Positions 53,131-60,670 of a stretch of DNA of 64,000 bases are shown here, one piece after another. A model generated the notes under the pieces. It worked only from the letters and a program-made list of their open reading frames with translations. It had not been told where the DNA came from and searched no databases. Made by a program: the position numbers and the translations under genes. The stretch's first letter is position 1; each line of letters begins with the position of its first letter. The stretch is from positions 22,838 to 86,837 of the forward strand of contig NZ_RYFD01000012.1 in assembly GCF_004138135.1 (NCBI RefSeq), given 5' to 3'. Origin of the DNA: Candidatus Oscillochloris fontis. Its GTDB lineage: Bacteria > Chloroflexota > Chloroflexia > Chloroflexales > Chloroflexaceae.

Positions 53131-53888
53131 TGCACGCCAACATCAGTTGCAGCTTCCAGCCCGTGCGCCGGATTGGCCACGGCGGGCAGGCCGAGGTCTT
53201 TTTGGGGCGACCGCGTGGCGGTGGGGAGTTGGCGGCGCTTAAGGTGGCGCACCCCGGCCATGCGGCGGGCTTGCATGATGAACACGGCTGGTTGGCGTTG
53301 CCCAGCACGGCGCACCCGCACCTGCCCCAACTCTACACCCAGCGCTACGGTGGGCGCGGCGATCTGGGCTACCTGAGTCTGCATGGGCAGCCGCCGCGCC
53401 CGTTTCTGGCGCTGGCCTACCTACCCGGCGAGACCGTGGCGGTGTGGTTGAGGCGGCGGCGCGGGCGCGGGCTGGCGCCGCATCTGGCATGTGCGATTGC
53501 CTACCAAGCGGCGCTGGCGCTCGATCATCTGCACCGCCGGGTGGGTATCGTGCATTATGATGTGCGCCCGGCCAATCTGCTGGTGGCAGCGGGGCGTCAC
53601 TTGCATGTGACGTTGCTCGATCTGGGATCGGCGGAGAGCCTGGATGCGCCCCGGCGCAGCGCGATCTATGCCGCGCCCGATGCGCTGGCCCCGGAGAGCC
53701 AGCACGGGATGCCCGCCAGCCCCCTAGTGGATGTGTATGCCCTGGGGATGACGCTACGCACCATGCTGGCTGGCCAGCCCATCCCACGGGGGCTAACCAG
53801 CCTGATTGCCGAGGCGACTGCGGATGATCCGCGCCAACGGCTGCCGGATATGCGGGCGTTTATGGAGCATCTCGCTAGAGCAGCATAA
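53130..53888 (+). CDS. Minimal soluble Ser/Thr protein kinase (type VII-linked)
   Basis: 252 residues with only a Hanks-type kinase domain. Glycine loop IGHGGQAEVFLG, Lys in AALKVAHPG, catalytic loop HYDVRPANLLV (HYD for HRD, Arg for the usual Lys), DLG in LDLGSAES, and a short C-lobe. The catalytic Asp is kept, so it may be active, but the lysine that normally follows the catalytic Asp by two residues is Arg. No membrane or sensor domain. It overlaps the FHA gene upstream by one base and the convergent ubiquitin-fold/FHA gene by 14 bases. Confidence 0.87.
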   Translation: MHANISCSFQPVRRIGHGGQAEVFLGRPRGGGELAALKVAHPGHAAGLHDEHGWLALPSTAHPHLPQLYTQRYGGRGDLGYLSLHGQPPRPFLALAYLPGETVAVWLRRRRGRGLAPHLACAIAYQAALALDHLHRRVGIVHYDVRPANLLVAAGRHLHVTLLDLGSAESLDAPRRSAIYAAPDALAPESQHGMPASPLVDVYALGMTLRTMLAGQPIPRGLTSLIAEATADDPRQRLPDMRAFMEHLARAA

Positions 53889-54516
53889 TCCCCACCTGCG
53901 GCCCCGCCTCACCGAGTTGCAGCGTGTCACCATCGCTGAGTGGGCGCGGCTGCTGCGGGATGAGCGGGGCATTGTTGTGAATGGTCGCCACATCGTCGCG
54001 CTCGGTGTGAATCTGCCACACGCCGGCGATCATCCCGATGCGGCAGTGGGGATGCTTGGAGACAAAACGGTAGTCGGAGCGCCCCGCATCAAAGAGGCGC
54101 ATCTCGTGGGCGTAGGCGTCAGGGTGGAAGAGCGCGAGCGCATCAAGCAGCCAACGGCGGGTGATCGCGACACCCATTGGGGGCAACAGCAGCGCCCCGC
54201 CCTCCCCCAGCACCAGGCCACAGTGGCGCGGGCTGCTGGGGTTGGCCCGCAGCGCCCCGATCCAGAGGTGGCTGCCATCGCAGACCCCCTGCTGACTAAG
54301 GGGGCGCTCGTTCTGGAGGTGCGGGCCACTGGGGTTGCCCACGCGCAACAGGTAGGGGATCGCGCTGCCCTGCGGATCGGCGGCGGGCAGGCCGCAACCG
54401 GCGCGCAGGATGGGAATGAGCGTCTGGGGCGGGCTGTCTTCACATACGATGTTGGCGGCACGGGTGCCATGCTGGTTCTGCCAGTGTAGGGTGATGGTGA
54501 TGTTGGTGGGGGGCAT
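53875..54516 (-). CDS. Ubiquitin-fold (YukD/EsaB-like) plus FHA-domain protein
   Basis: 213 residues from ATG 54516 (AGGAG 7 bases upstream). Residues 1-92 (ITITLHWQNQHGTRAANIVC, PPQTLIPILRAGCGLP, VCDGSHLWIGAL) follow the YukD/EsaB ubiquitin-like pattern found in type VII loci. Residues about 100-213 look like an FHA domain: RFVSKHPHCRIGMIAG, IHNNAPLI, RPLSDGDTLQLGE. It is the first plus/minus switch point: it and all genes to 59.4 kb are on the minus strand. It would read a phosphothreonine made by the neighbouring kinase. The ubiquitin-fold call is moderate. Confidence 0.75.
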   Translation of the reverse strand: MPPTNITITLHWQNQHGTRAANIVCEDSPPQTLIPILRAGCGLPAADPQGSAIPYLLRVGNPSGPHLQNERPLSQQGVCDGSHLWIGALRANPSSPRHCGLVLGEGGALLLPPMGVAITRRWLLDALALFHPDAYAHEMRLFDAGRSDYRFVSKHPHCRIGMIAGVWQIHTERDDVATIHNNAPLIPQQPRPLSDGDTLQLGEAGPQVGIMLL

Positions 54517-54540
54517 ATTTAGCTCCTGCATTGTGTTGGG

Positions 54541-54816
54541 TACACGGACATTATTGTTCGACGCAAAGGCGCGGAGACGCAGTGGATACACGGGCATTAT
54601 TGTTTGACGCAAAGGCGCGGAGACGCAGTGGATACACGGGCATTATTGTTTGACGCAAAGGCGCGGAGACGCAGTGGATACACGGGCATTATTGTTTGAC
54701 GCAAAGGCGCGGAGACGCAGTGGATACACGGGCATTATTGTTTGACGCAAAGGCGCGGAGACGCAGTGGATACACGGGCATTATTGTTTGACGCAAAGGC
54801 GCAGAGACGCAAAGGT
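54541..54816. repeat. 46-bp tandem repeat, six copies (family B derived)
   Basis: The unit TACACGGGCATTATTGTTTG ... GACGCAAAGGCGCGGAGACG starts at 54541, 54587, 54633, 54679, 54725 and 54771, exactly 46 bp apart. The first copy has small differences and the last diverges at its end. Each contains the GACGCAAAGGCGC motif of family B. It lies upstream of the ubiquitin-fold/FHA gene. Confidence 0.92.
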
Positions 54817-54828
54817 TTCTATATAATC

Positions 54829-54908
54829 TTGGCGTCTTGGCGTCTTGGCGTCTTGGCGTCTTGGCGTCTTGGCGTCTTGGCGTCTTGGCGTCTTGGCGTC
54901 TTGGCGTC
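54829..54908. repeat. 8-bp tandem repeat TTGGCGTC, ten copies
   Basis: Ten perfect units of TTGGCGTC directly beside the 46-bp array. The stop codon of the EccC C-terminal fragment (54907-54909) lies at its edge. A repeat of this kind is prone to length change by slippage. Confidence 0.92.
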
Positions 54909-56124
54909 AACAAACCGCAACCTGCACCACCACCTGACTCTCCTCGTGGACGAGCAGGGCGCGACCGGGTGGTTGTTCAGCGTCGCGCTGCTCGGCGAGG
55001 GGCAGGCTGATACCCAACAAGCGTGTGCCACCATCATAGCGACCGGGCCAGAGGATGGTGCCGGTGCGCCCGGCATCGAGCGCCCGCAGGAGGGCATCGT
55101 CGGCGTAGGTGAGGGTGGTGGTGAGCAGGATGTGAACTCCCTGCATGCCACCGCTCTGGGCGAGATCGCCCAGGTTGGCCAAGAGATTGGGTTCAGCGCC
55201 ATAGCTGGGGGTCAGATGTTCACGCATGCGTTCGCGGCAGAGCGTGTAGTCATCAATGACGATCACCCGGCGCGGGCCTGCCGGGGCCAAGCGTAGCTGC
55301 GCGACTGCGGCGATCAGATCCGCCGCCCCCTGCTCGGCCCGCGCATAGTGGCTGGTGTGGGGCAGCGCACGCAGATCGGCCAACCCACCACGCGGGCTAT
55401 CCAGGATGAGGAGTTCGAGTGCCCCGGCGGGGTGCTGCGCGGCCAACCCGTGGATGATCGTGCGCAGCAGGGTGGTCTTACCACTGCGGCGCGGGCCGAC
55501 AATCAGCGCGTGGGGGTTCTCGGCGCTGAGTTGCAGCGCGGCCACTTCCAGGTTAAGCGCCTCACGACCCAACGCGATCTGCACGCCGGAGCTTGCCGGG
55601 GGGAGCGCGGGTAGGCTGGCCAGACTGATCCGTTCGGGGAGTAGCTCGACCGGCTGCGGGCACAGCGGATCATCCTGCCAGCGTTGGACCAGCATCTGCA
55701 CCTGCTCGCGCAGGTCGCTACTCAACTCGGCATCCAGCATGCGCCCGCCCTCCGCAGCGGCGGGATCGTCGGTATGGGTGGTGGGCAGCGCAATCTGCAC
55801 CTCCAGCGGGCCATGATCGGGGTGCAGCCAGAGCGCCCGACCGGGCAGCGTAGCCGGGATGGGCGTCTGAACCCGTGCGCCCAGCACCTCGGAATAATCG
55901 TGGAGATCGGTTTGGCGCAGCGCCAGCCGTGCCTCACACAGCGAGAGCAGGCGGTAACTCAGATCGTTCGCCCGGTCGGCACTCAGCACCAGAATGATGC
56001 CACAACTGCGCCCGACACGCGCAATCCGCACCAGATCATCAAGGATCGTCGTCTCGCCGGGGGCGTCGCGGAACTCCTCACTCAGCACCGCCACCTTATC
56101 CACGATCACCAGCAGTGCGGGCAT
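54907..56124 (-). pseudogene. EccC/EssC C-terminal part (ATPases 2b and 3), cut off by in-frame TAA
   Basis: 405 residues from ATG 56124, but the frame is continuous with the upstream 912-residue gene except for one TAA at 56146-56148 (codons GCC TAA CGC GCC). It opens inside ATPase 2, at the Walker B strand PALLVIVDKVAVLSE, so it cannot be a free protein of normal type. Full third ATPase: GPRRSGKTTLLRTIIHGLA and RRVIVIDDYTLC. One base change (TAC to TAA, for example) would explain the split. It may be a recent nonsense mutation, a sequencing error or read through. Confidence 0.8.
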
Positions 56125-56145
56125 TGCCGCCCCGGTCTGGGCGCG

Positions 56146-58884
56146 TTAGGCAGCGAGATCGGCCACATCAGCGGCACGCAGGTGATCCTGACGCTCACGG
56201 ATCGTCGCATCAAGGATACGGATCAAGCGCCGCACCCGTTCGCGCTCACGCGCCTGGATCAACGCGCCCACATGGGGCAAACCGGCCAGTGGAGCCAAGC
56301 CCTGTCCACCTGCATCCACCAAGTAGCACCAGAGATCGCGGGGCGCATAGTGCGCCGCCAGACTCAGCACCAGCGTGCGCAGCAGCAGCGTCTTGCCACT
56401 CCCTGGTGCCCCAATCAGCGCGAGGTGGGCAGCGGCCAGATCGAGGCACAACGGCTCCTGGCGACACTCCTGGGGAATATCGAGCAGCCCGATGGGGGCG
56501 GAGAGGAGCGTGTTTTCCCTCACCCCCGGCCCCTCTCCCGCAAGCGGGAGAGGGGAGAGATTCTCGGATACCAACTGCCCCAGCCCGATCCGCCCCGGTA
56601 AAGGCGCACGCCAGATCGGCGGCTGGCGCGTGGGCAACGCAACCCCCGCCAAAGCGCGCACCAAGTGATCCAGATCGGTCTCGCGGGATGGCTCGGCCTC
56701 CTCGGTTTCAACCCCACCTAGAGGATGCTCCTGGTCGCCAGAGACGAAGCGCACCTGCGGCGCGGCGCGCTCCGTCTGGCTCGGAGCGCGGTTGGTGACC
56801 TGCGCGACCTGGAAGAGCCGCAGATCATTCCCGGCGCGGAAGTAGGCCCGACCGGGAATATCGGTCGGCAAGAAGGCCGCATCAGGCTTGAGGATCATCT
56901 CGCGGCTATCCTCACTACTGCCCAGCCGCAAGGCAATAAAGAACTTGAGTTGGCTTCTAATCTCATCACTCACGGCGCGGGCGGGCTGCTGGGTGGCCAC
57001 CAGCAGATGCACCCCCAGCGAACGGCCCTGCTTCACCACCCGCACCAACTCATGCACAAACTCCTGATAATTGGCCGCCATCTCATCAAACTCGTCCACC
57101 ACGATCAAGAGATTGGGCAAAGGCGGCAGATCGTGGAGCGCAGCCAAGGCGCGATAATCACCGATATGCTCCACCTTGGTGCCAAACTGCGCCGCCGTGG
57201 TCTTGAGCAACGCCTTACGGCGGCGCAACTCGCTGGTAATCGCGGTCATCGCGCGTTCGGCCAAGCGGCCCTCAAGATCGGTGACGAGACCGGCCACATG
57301 CGGCAAGGGCGCAAACATCGAAAGCGCGGCCCCGCCCTTAAAATCAATCAACAAGACCTGTAAGCGATCCGGATGGTGGGTGACAACGAGCGCGGCAATC
57401 ACACTCTGAAGCAGCACACTCTTCCCCGCGCCGGTCGCCCCGGCGATAATCCCGTGCGGGCCGTGGCGCTGCTCACTCAGGTCAAGAAAGATCGGCTGCC
57501 CCTCGGCGAGCGCGCCAATCGGCACATCGCTGCGCCACGCCCCAGCGGGAGGATCGGCCCAGAAGCGCGGCGGGGAGAGATCGGCGGGGGAGCGCAGACC
57601 CAAGAGATCGAAGAGACGCACCTGACGCGGCACATCCTGATTCCCACCAACCTCTTGCAGCCGAATCGCAGCCAGACGGCGGGCGAGGCGATCACTCTGG
57701 GCCAGATCAACCAGATCGGGATGAAAGGCAACACTCGGCCACGCCTCACCTGCCGACACCCAGCGCGCCCCGTGGGGGCCAAGATCGAGCATGGCCGCAC
57801 AGGCTTCAGGAATCTGGGGCCAGGAGTGTACCACCACCACCACCACCACCGCCATCCCCAGACTGGCCCCGTGGCGCATGATCTCACGCACGGCAGGGTA
57901 GGTCGCCGCCACCTCAGCCCCATCCACCAACAGCAAGAGGCGCGGCAAGGGCGGCGGCGCAGCATCACGGCGGGGCAGATCGCGGCGCCGACTGACATGA
58001 TCGAGCAGATCGCTCATCAGCCGCGCCGCTGAAGTGGGGGTGGTCGCACACATGCGCTGGCGATAGGCAGGATCATTATGGAGCGGAACCGTATGCGGCA
58101 ACCAGCGCAGCCACTCCCAGGCGGGAGAATCATTATGGGCGACGAGAGCCAGCCGCAGATCAGCAGGCGCGTGGAGCGTCACCGCCTGCCAGACGAGCGC
58201 ATAGAGCAGCGCGAGCGCCTGCGGACGCGGCCCGGCCACACCCAACGCCGCGAGTTGGGCGAGAGGCAGCGTGATCGGAACCTGGCGCAAGGTGGCATAC
58301 TCGGCAGCCAGCCGGGGCAGCCGCAGATCCACCGGGCTATCGGCAGTTGCCGGGGGCAACAGCGCCTGCGAGGCAGCCGGCAGATCGCCCAGACCGAGGC
58401 GCAGGCGCAGAAAATCATCATCAGTTGGGCGACGCTCCCAGAGACGCGGATCGGGCGCAGCGCGGCTGCCCACCCCAACAATCGCCAGCAGCGTCTCTGG
58501 GTCAGGATCGAGGTGCAAACGCGCCAGGAGTTCTTGATCATAGAGGCGGTGCAAGCGAGAACGTGCCGCATCCAACTGATCTTCAAAAAACGCCTGACGC
58601 GTAGCAAAGGTGGCCGCCTCACGACGAGCATTAGAACGTTCAGAGCGCACAGCGGCCACCACCCCCAAACCCGCCATCGCGCCGGTGGGCAACAGAAAGA
58701 GCCAATTGCCGCCACCAACCACCGAGACCGACGCCATCAAGCTCGCGCCAACGAGCGGCATCAGCATCGTCAGGTGGTCGGTGTGAGAACGCGCAGGCGG
58801 CGCAGGCGGCGCGGGAAGCTGGATCGACTCGGTGGGCCAGCGCGGGCGGACGCGAGGCGGGCGATTAAAGGGTGCGAGGTGCAT
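56146..58884 (-). CDS. Type VII secretion ATPase EccC/EssC (N-terminal part)
   Basis: 912 residues to TAA 56146. Two membrane helices (residues about 38-80, LMPLVGASLMASVSVVGGG and WLFLLPTGAMAGLGVVAAV), a degenerate ATPase-like region (90-470), ATPase 1 with Walker A GATGAGKS (482-489) and Walker B LLIVVDEFDEM (592-601), then ATPase 2 with Walker A GAPGSGKT (825-832) but no Walker B before the stop. EccC is the motor and coupling ATPase of type VII secretion and recognises WXG100 substrates. No FHA domains are fused at its N-terminus; separate FHA proteins are encoded nearby. The WXG100 gene lies upstream on the same strand. Confidence 0.92.
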   Translation of the reverse strand: MHLAPFNRPPRVRPRWPTESIQLPAPPAPPARSHTDHLTMLMPLVGASLMASVSVVGGGNWLFLLPTGAMAGLGVVAAVRSERSNARREAATFATRQAFFEDQLDAARSRLHRLYDQELLARLHLDPDPETLLAIVGVGSRAAPDPRLWERRPTDDDFLRLRLGLGDLPAASQALLPPATADSPVDLRLPRLAAEYATLRQVPITLPLAQLAALGVAGPRPQALALLYALVWQAVTLHAPADLRLALVAHNDSPAWEWLRWLPHTVPLHNDPAYRQRMCATTPTSAARLMSDLLDHVSRRRDLPRRDAAPPPLPRLLLLVDGAEVAATYPAVREIMRHGASLGMAVVVVVVVHSWPQIPEACAAMLDLGPHGARWVSAGEAWPSVAFHPDLVDLAQSDRLARRLAAIRLQEVGGNQDVPRQVRLFDLLGLRSPADLSPPRFWADPPAGAWRSDVPIGALAEGQPIFLDLSEQRHGPHGIIAGATGAGKSVLLQSVIAALVVTHHPDRLQVLLIDFKGGAALSMFAPLPHVAGLVTDLEGRLAERAMTAITSELRRRKALLKTTAAQFGTKVEHIGDYRALAALHDLPPLPNLLIVVDEFDEMAANYQEFVHELVRVVKQGRSLGVHLLVATQQPARAVSDEIRSQLKFFIALRLGSSEDSREMILKPDAAFLPTDIPGRAYFRAGNDLRLFQVAQVTNRAPSQTERAAPQVRFVSGDQEHPLGGVETEEAEPSRETDLDHLVRALAGVALPTRQPPIWRAPLPGRIGLGQLVSENLSPLPLAGEGPGVRENTLLSAPIGLLDIPQECRQEPLCLDLAAAHLALIGAPGSGKTLLLRTLVLSLAAHYAPRDLWCYLVDAGGQGLAPLAGLPHVGALIQARERERVRRLIRILDATIRERQDHLRAADVADLAA
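56509..56565 (-). repeat. In-frame repeat insert in EccC encoding NLSPLPLAGEGPGVREN
   Basis: Residues 774-792 of the EccC N-terminal part sit in the linker between ATPases 1 and 2 and are coded by a GC-rich sequence with the palindrome CCTCTCCCGC/GCGGGAGAGG (56532-56553). The string SPLPLAGEGPGVREN is the translation of a common intergenic bacterial repeat, so the linker has taken up a repeat in frame. Confidence 0.65.
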
Positions 58885-58938
58885 GGAGGAAGCTCCTTAT
58901 GGCGGTGCATGGGTTGCCACTCCCAGCAGAGCCGCTTC

Positions 58939-59017
58939 TTGACGCAAAGGCGCGAAGACGCAAAGGGTGCAATTGGAACCAATTTTGAAGGCTTTGCGCC
59001 TTGGCGCCTTTGCGTCA
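58939..59017. repeat. Family B repeat, copy 6
   Basis: TTGACGCAAAGGCGCGAAGA ... CTTTGCGCCTTGGCGCCTTT and TGCGTCA, in the 143-bp gap between the EccC and WXG100 genes. No terminal repeats. Confidence 0.75.
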
Positions 59018-59027
59018 GTGAACAATG

Positions 59028-59378
59028 CTACGAAGCCGCCTGCTGCTGTTGCTGTTGCCGTTGACGTTGCTCCGCCTCCCACCGCGCACGGGCGCGGTCG
59101 CGGCGGGCCTGCTCCTCGCGGGCCAACTGCGTGAGGCGCGCCAACTCAGCGCGGGCACGGCGCAGATCGGCCACGAGGGCGGCATCCTCAGCATCGGCTT
59201 GGCGCAGACGCGCATCAAACTGCTGGCGAAAGGGGCCACGCCACTCGCGTAGCATCACACGAGCCGCATCCACCCGCTGCGTGGCGAGGCGCTCGACCTG
59301 CTGCGCCGCCTGTTCCAGCGCCGTCATCGCCGCCTCAGCGGCCCCGGCATCCCAACGCACGCGATCCCATCTGCCCAT
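59028..59378 (-). CDS. WXG100-family protein
   Basis: 116 residues from ATG 59378 behind AGGAGG. Helical hairpin with a central WRG turn (LREWRGPFRQQFDARL, the WXG motif), an N-terminal helix (AGAAEAAMTALEQAAQQVERLA) and a long second helix ending in a Glu/Arg/Gln-rich tail. The tail carries no clear YxxxD/E signal. WXG100 proteins are secreted through type VII systems. It is the first gene of the minus-strand unit with EccC. Divergent from the WYL regulator. Confidence 0.85.
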   Translation of the reverse strand: MGRWDRVRWDAGAAEAAMTALEQAAQQVERLATQRVDAARVMLREWRGPFRQQFDARLRQADAEDAALVADLRRARAELARLTQLAREEQARRDRARARWEAEQRQRQQQQQQAAS

Positions 59379-59441
59379 AGGCACCTCCTGTGGTGAAGCA
59401 TGCTGCCAACTACATCTATACCGTTGGAGAAGGGGAAAAGG

Positions 59442-60455
59442 ATGCGAGCTATTCTCGGCTATACTCAAACAAGACAGCAGCAATACCGGCAACCAAAGCC
59501 AACAAATATGAGCATCCCACCACCTAAAAGCGCAACCACAATCATTACGCGTCTAAACGCCCTGATCAACGCCCTCCGTGAAGGGCCATTGAGCTACCCT
59601 GACTTACTTGAGCGCCTCGCCACAACATACCCATCACGGCAGAGTGCGCGGCGCATGATTACCCGCGACATCCAGCACCTTGCCACCCTTGGTATTGTGA
59701 TCACGCGCAGCAAGCATTCACCCATCACCTACACCCTCCAAGGCGGAATACCGATATACAGTGGTGAAGATCTATTAGCCCTCGGAGTTCTGCGCGACAC
59801 GATAGGCACAAACCATCCATACACCGAATCGGTTGAACGCCTACTGACACGCCTCACAGCAGGACTAAGCAGCGAACAACGCGAAATCTACCAGAGCCAA
59901 CGTAGCAGCAGCGTTGCGCTGCAACCCGCAATCAACTACACACCCTACGCCCAACTCATCGCCGATCTGGAGCGCGCCATCGTGAGTCGTCGTTTACTTA
60001 CATTCCGCTACCGCACATCGGCGGGTAAGGAGCGTATTCATACCCGTATTGAGCCATACGCCATCGAGTACTATGATCGTCACTTCTACCTCGTTGCCTA
60101 CATCCCCAAAAGCGGACAGATACAAGACCTACGGATCGACCGCATCAAAAACCTTGAATACTTACACACCCGCCCACCGGGCATACAGCGCACACGAGAA
60201 CCCGTAATCTTTCGTTACCGATTAGCGGCCAACCTGGCCCAAGGCGAACTGAGTCAACGCTTCACCGCGCAACGGGTGGTCGAGCGGTTAGCGAATGGTG
60301 ACGTAATCATCGAAGCGGAGGGGCGCAGCGACTTCTTCATCATCCAGACGCTTTTACGGTACCGAGCCAATGCCGAACTCCTCAGCCCGCCGGAGCTACG
60401 CCAGCGGATGATCGAGGAGGTAGGGCGGCTGGTGAAGTTGTATGGGGAGGGGTAG
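59442..60455 (+). CDS. WYL-domain transcriptional regulator of the cas operon
   Basis: 337 residues from ATG 59442 (GGAGAAGGGG upstream; ATG 59508 is the alternative). N-terminal winged helix (ITRLNALINALREGPLSYPD, SARRMITRDIQHLATLGIVI), then a WYL domain (RRLLTFRYRTSAGKERIHTR, EPYAIEYYDRHFYLVAYIP) and a WCX C-terminal part. WYL regulators bind nucleic-acid ligands and control defence operons; one (Sll7009) represses a type I-D cas locus in Synechocystis. It precedes cas3 on the same strand, and an inverted repeat spans the cas promoter. Confidence 0.9.
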   Translation: MRAILGYTQTRQQQYRQPKPTNMSIPPPKSATTIITRLNALINALREGPLSYPDLLERLATTYPSRQSARRMITRDIQHLATLGIVITRSKHSPITYTLQGGIPIYSGEDLLALGVLRDTIGTNHPYTESVERLLTRLTAGLSSEQREIYQSQRSSSVALQPAINYTPYAQLIADLERAIVSRRLLTFRYRTSAGKERIHTRIEPYAIEYYDRHFYLVAYIPKSGQIQDLRIDRIKNLEYLHTRPPGIQRTREPVIFRYRLAANLAQGELSQRFTAQRVVERLANGDVIIEAEGRSDFFIIQTLLRYRANAELLSPPELRQRMIEEVGRLVKLYGEG

Positions 60456-60500
60456 AGGGGAATAGATCCTTGTATACGTCAAAAAGCATCTAGCATCTAC

Positions 60501-60574
60501 GGTCAGAATGTAAGTCTAAACTTTGCAATCTCTGAACTGAAGTGTTATCTTATTCAGCGATACTTACTCTGACC
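60501..60574 (+). promoter_or_regulatory. cas3 promoter inside an inverted repeat (candidate WYL operator)
   Basis: Half-site GGTCAGAATGTAAGT (60501-60515) and its inverted partner ACTTACTCTGACC (60562-60574) enclose TTGCAA (60523-60528), a 17-bp spacer and TATCTT (60546-60551). The right half lies over the expected transcription start. A TAGGACT/AGTCCTA hairpin (60603-60621) follows in the leader. Confidence 0.6.
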
Positions 60575-60670
60575 TTCAAAACATGTCATCTTCCCAGGTT
60601 ATTAGGACTCCCCGAGTCCTATGGGGCATGTTATGCTAGAGCCACAAGCGACGTGATGAGAGGAGCATCC

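Noticed and set aside
53806..54489. 227-codon plus-strand frame opposite the ubiquitin-fold/FHA gene
   Set aside because: The minus-strand protein has FHA motifs and a ribosome binding site; the plus frame has neither.
54541..54908. CRISPR array
   Set aside because: The 46-bp units are identical head-to-tail repeats without unique spacers, and the 8-bp units are a simple tandem repeat. No other regularly spaced repeat with variable spacers was found, so the array of the type I-D system is probably beyond 64 kb.
58078..59064. 328-codon plus-strand frame opposite the EccC gene, and similar frames at 55684-56601 and 56725-57363
   Set aside because: Arg/Gln-rich shadow translations of a GC-rich minus-strand gene; no ribosome binding sites or motifs.
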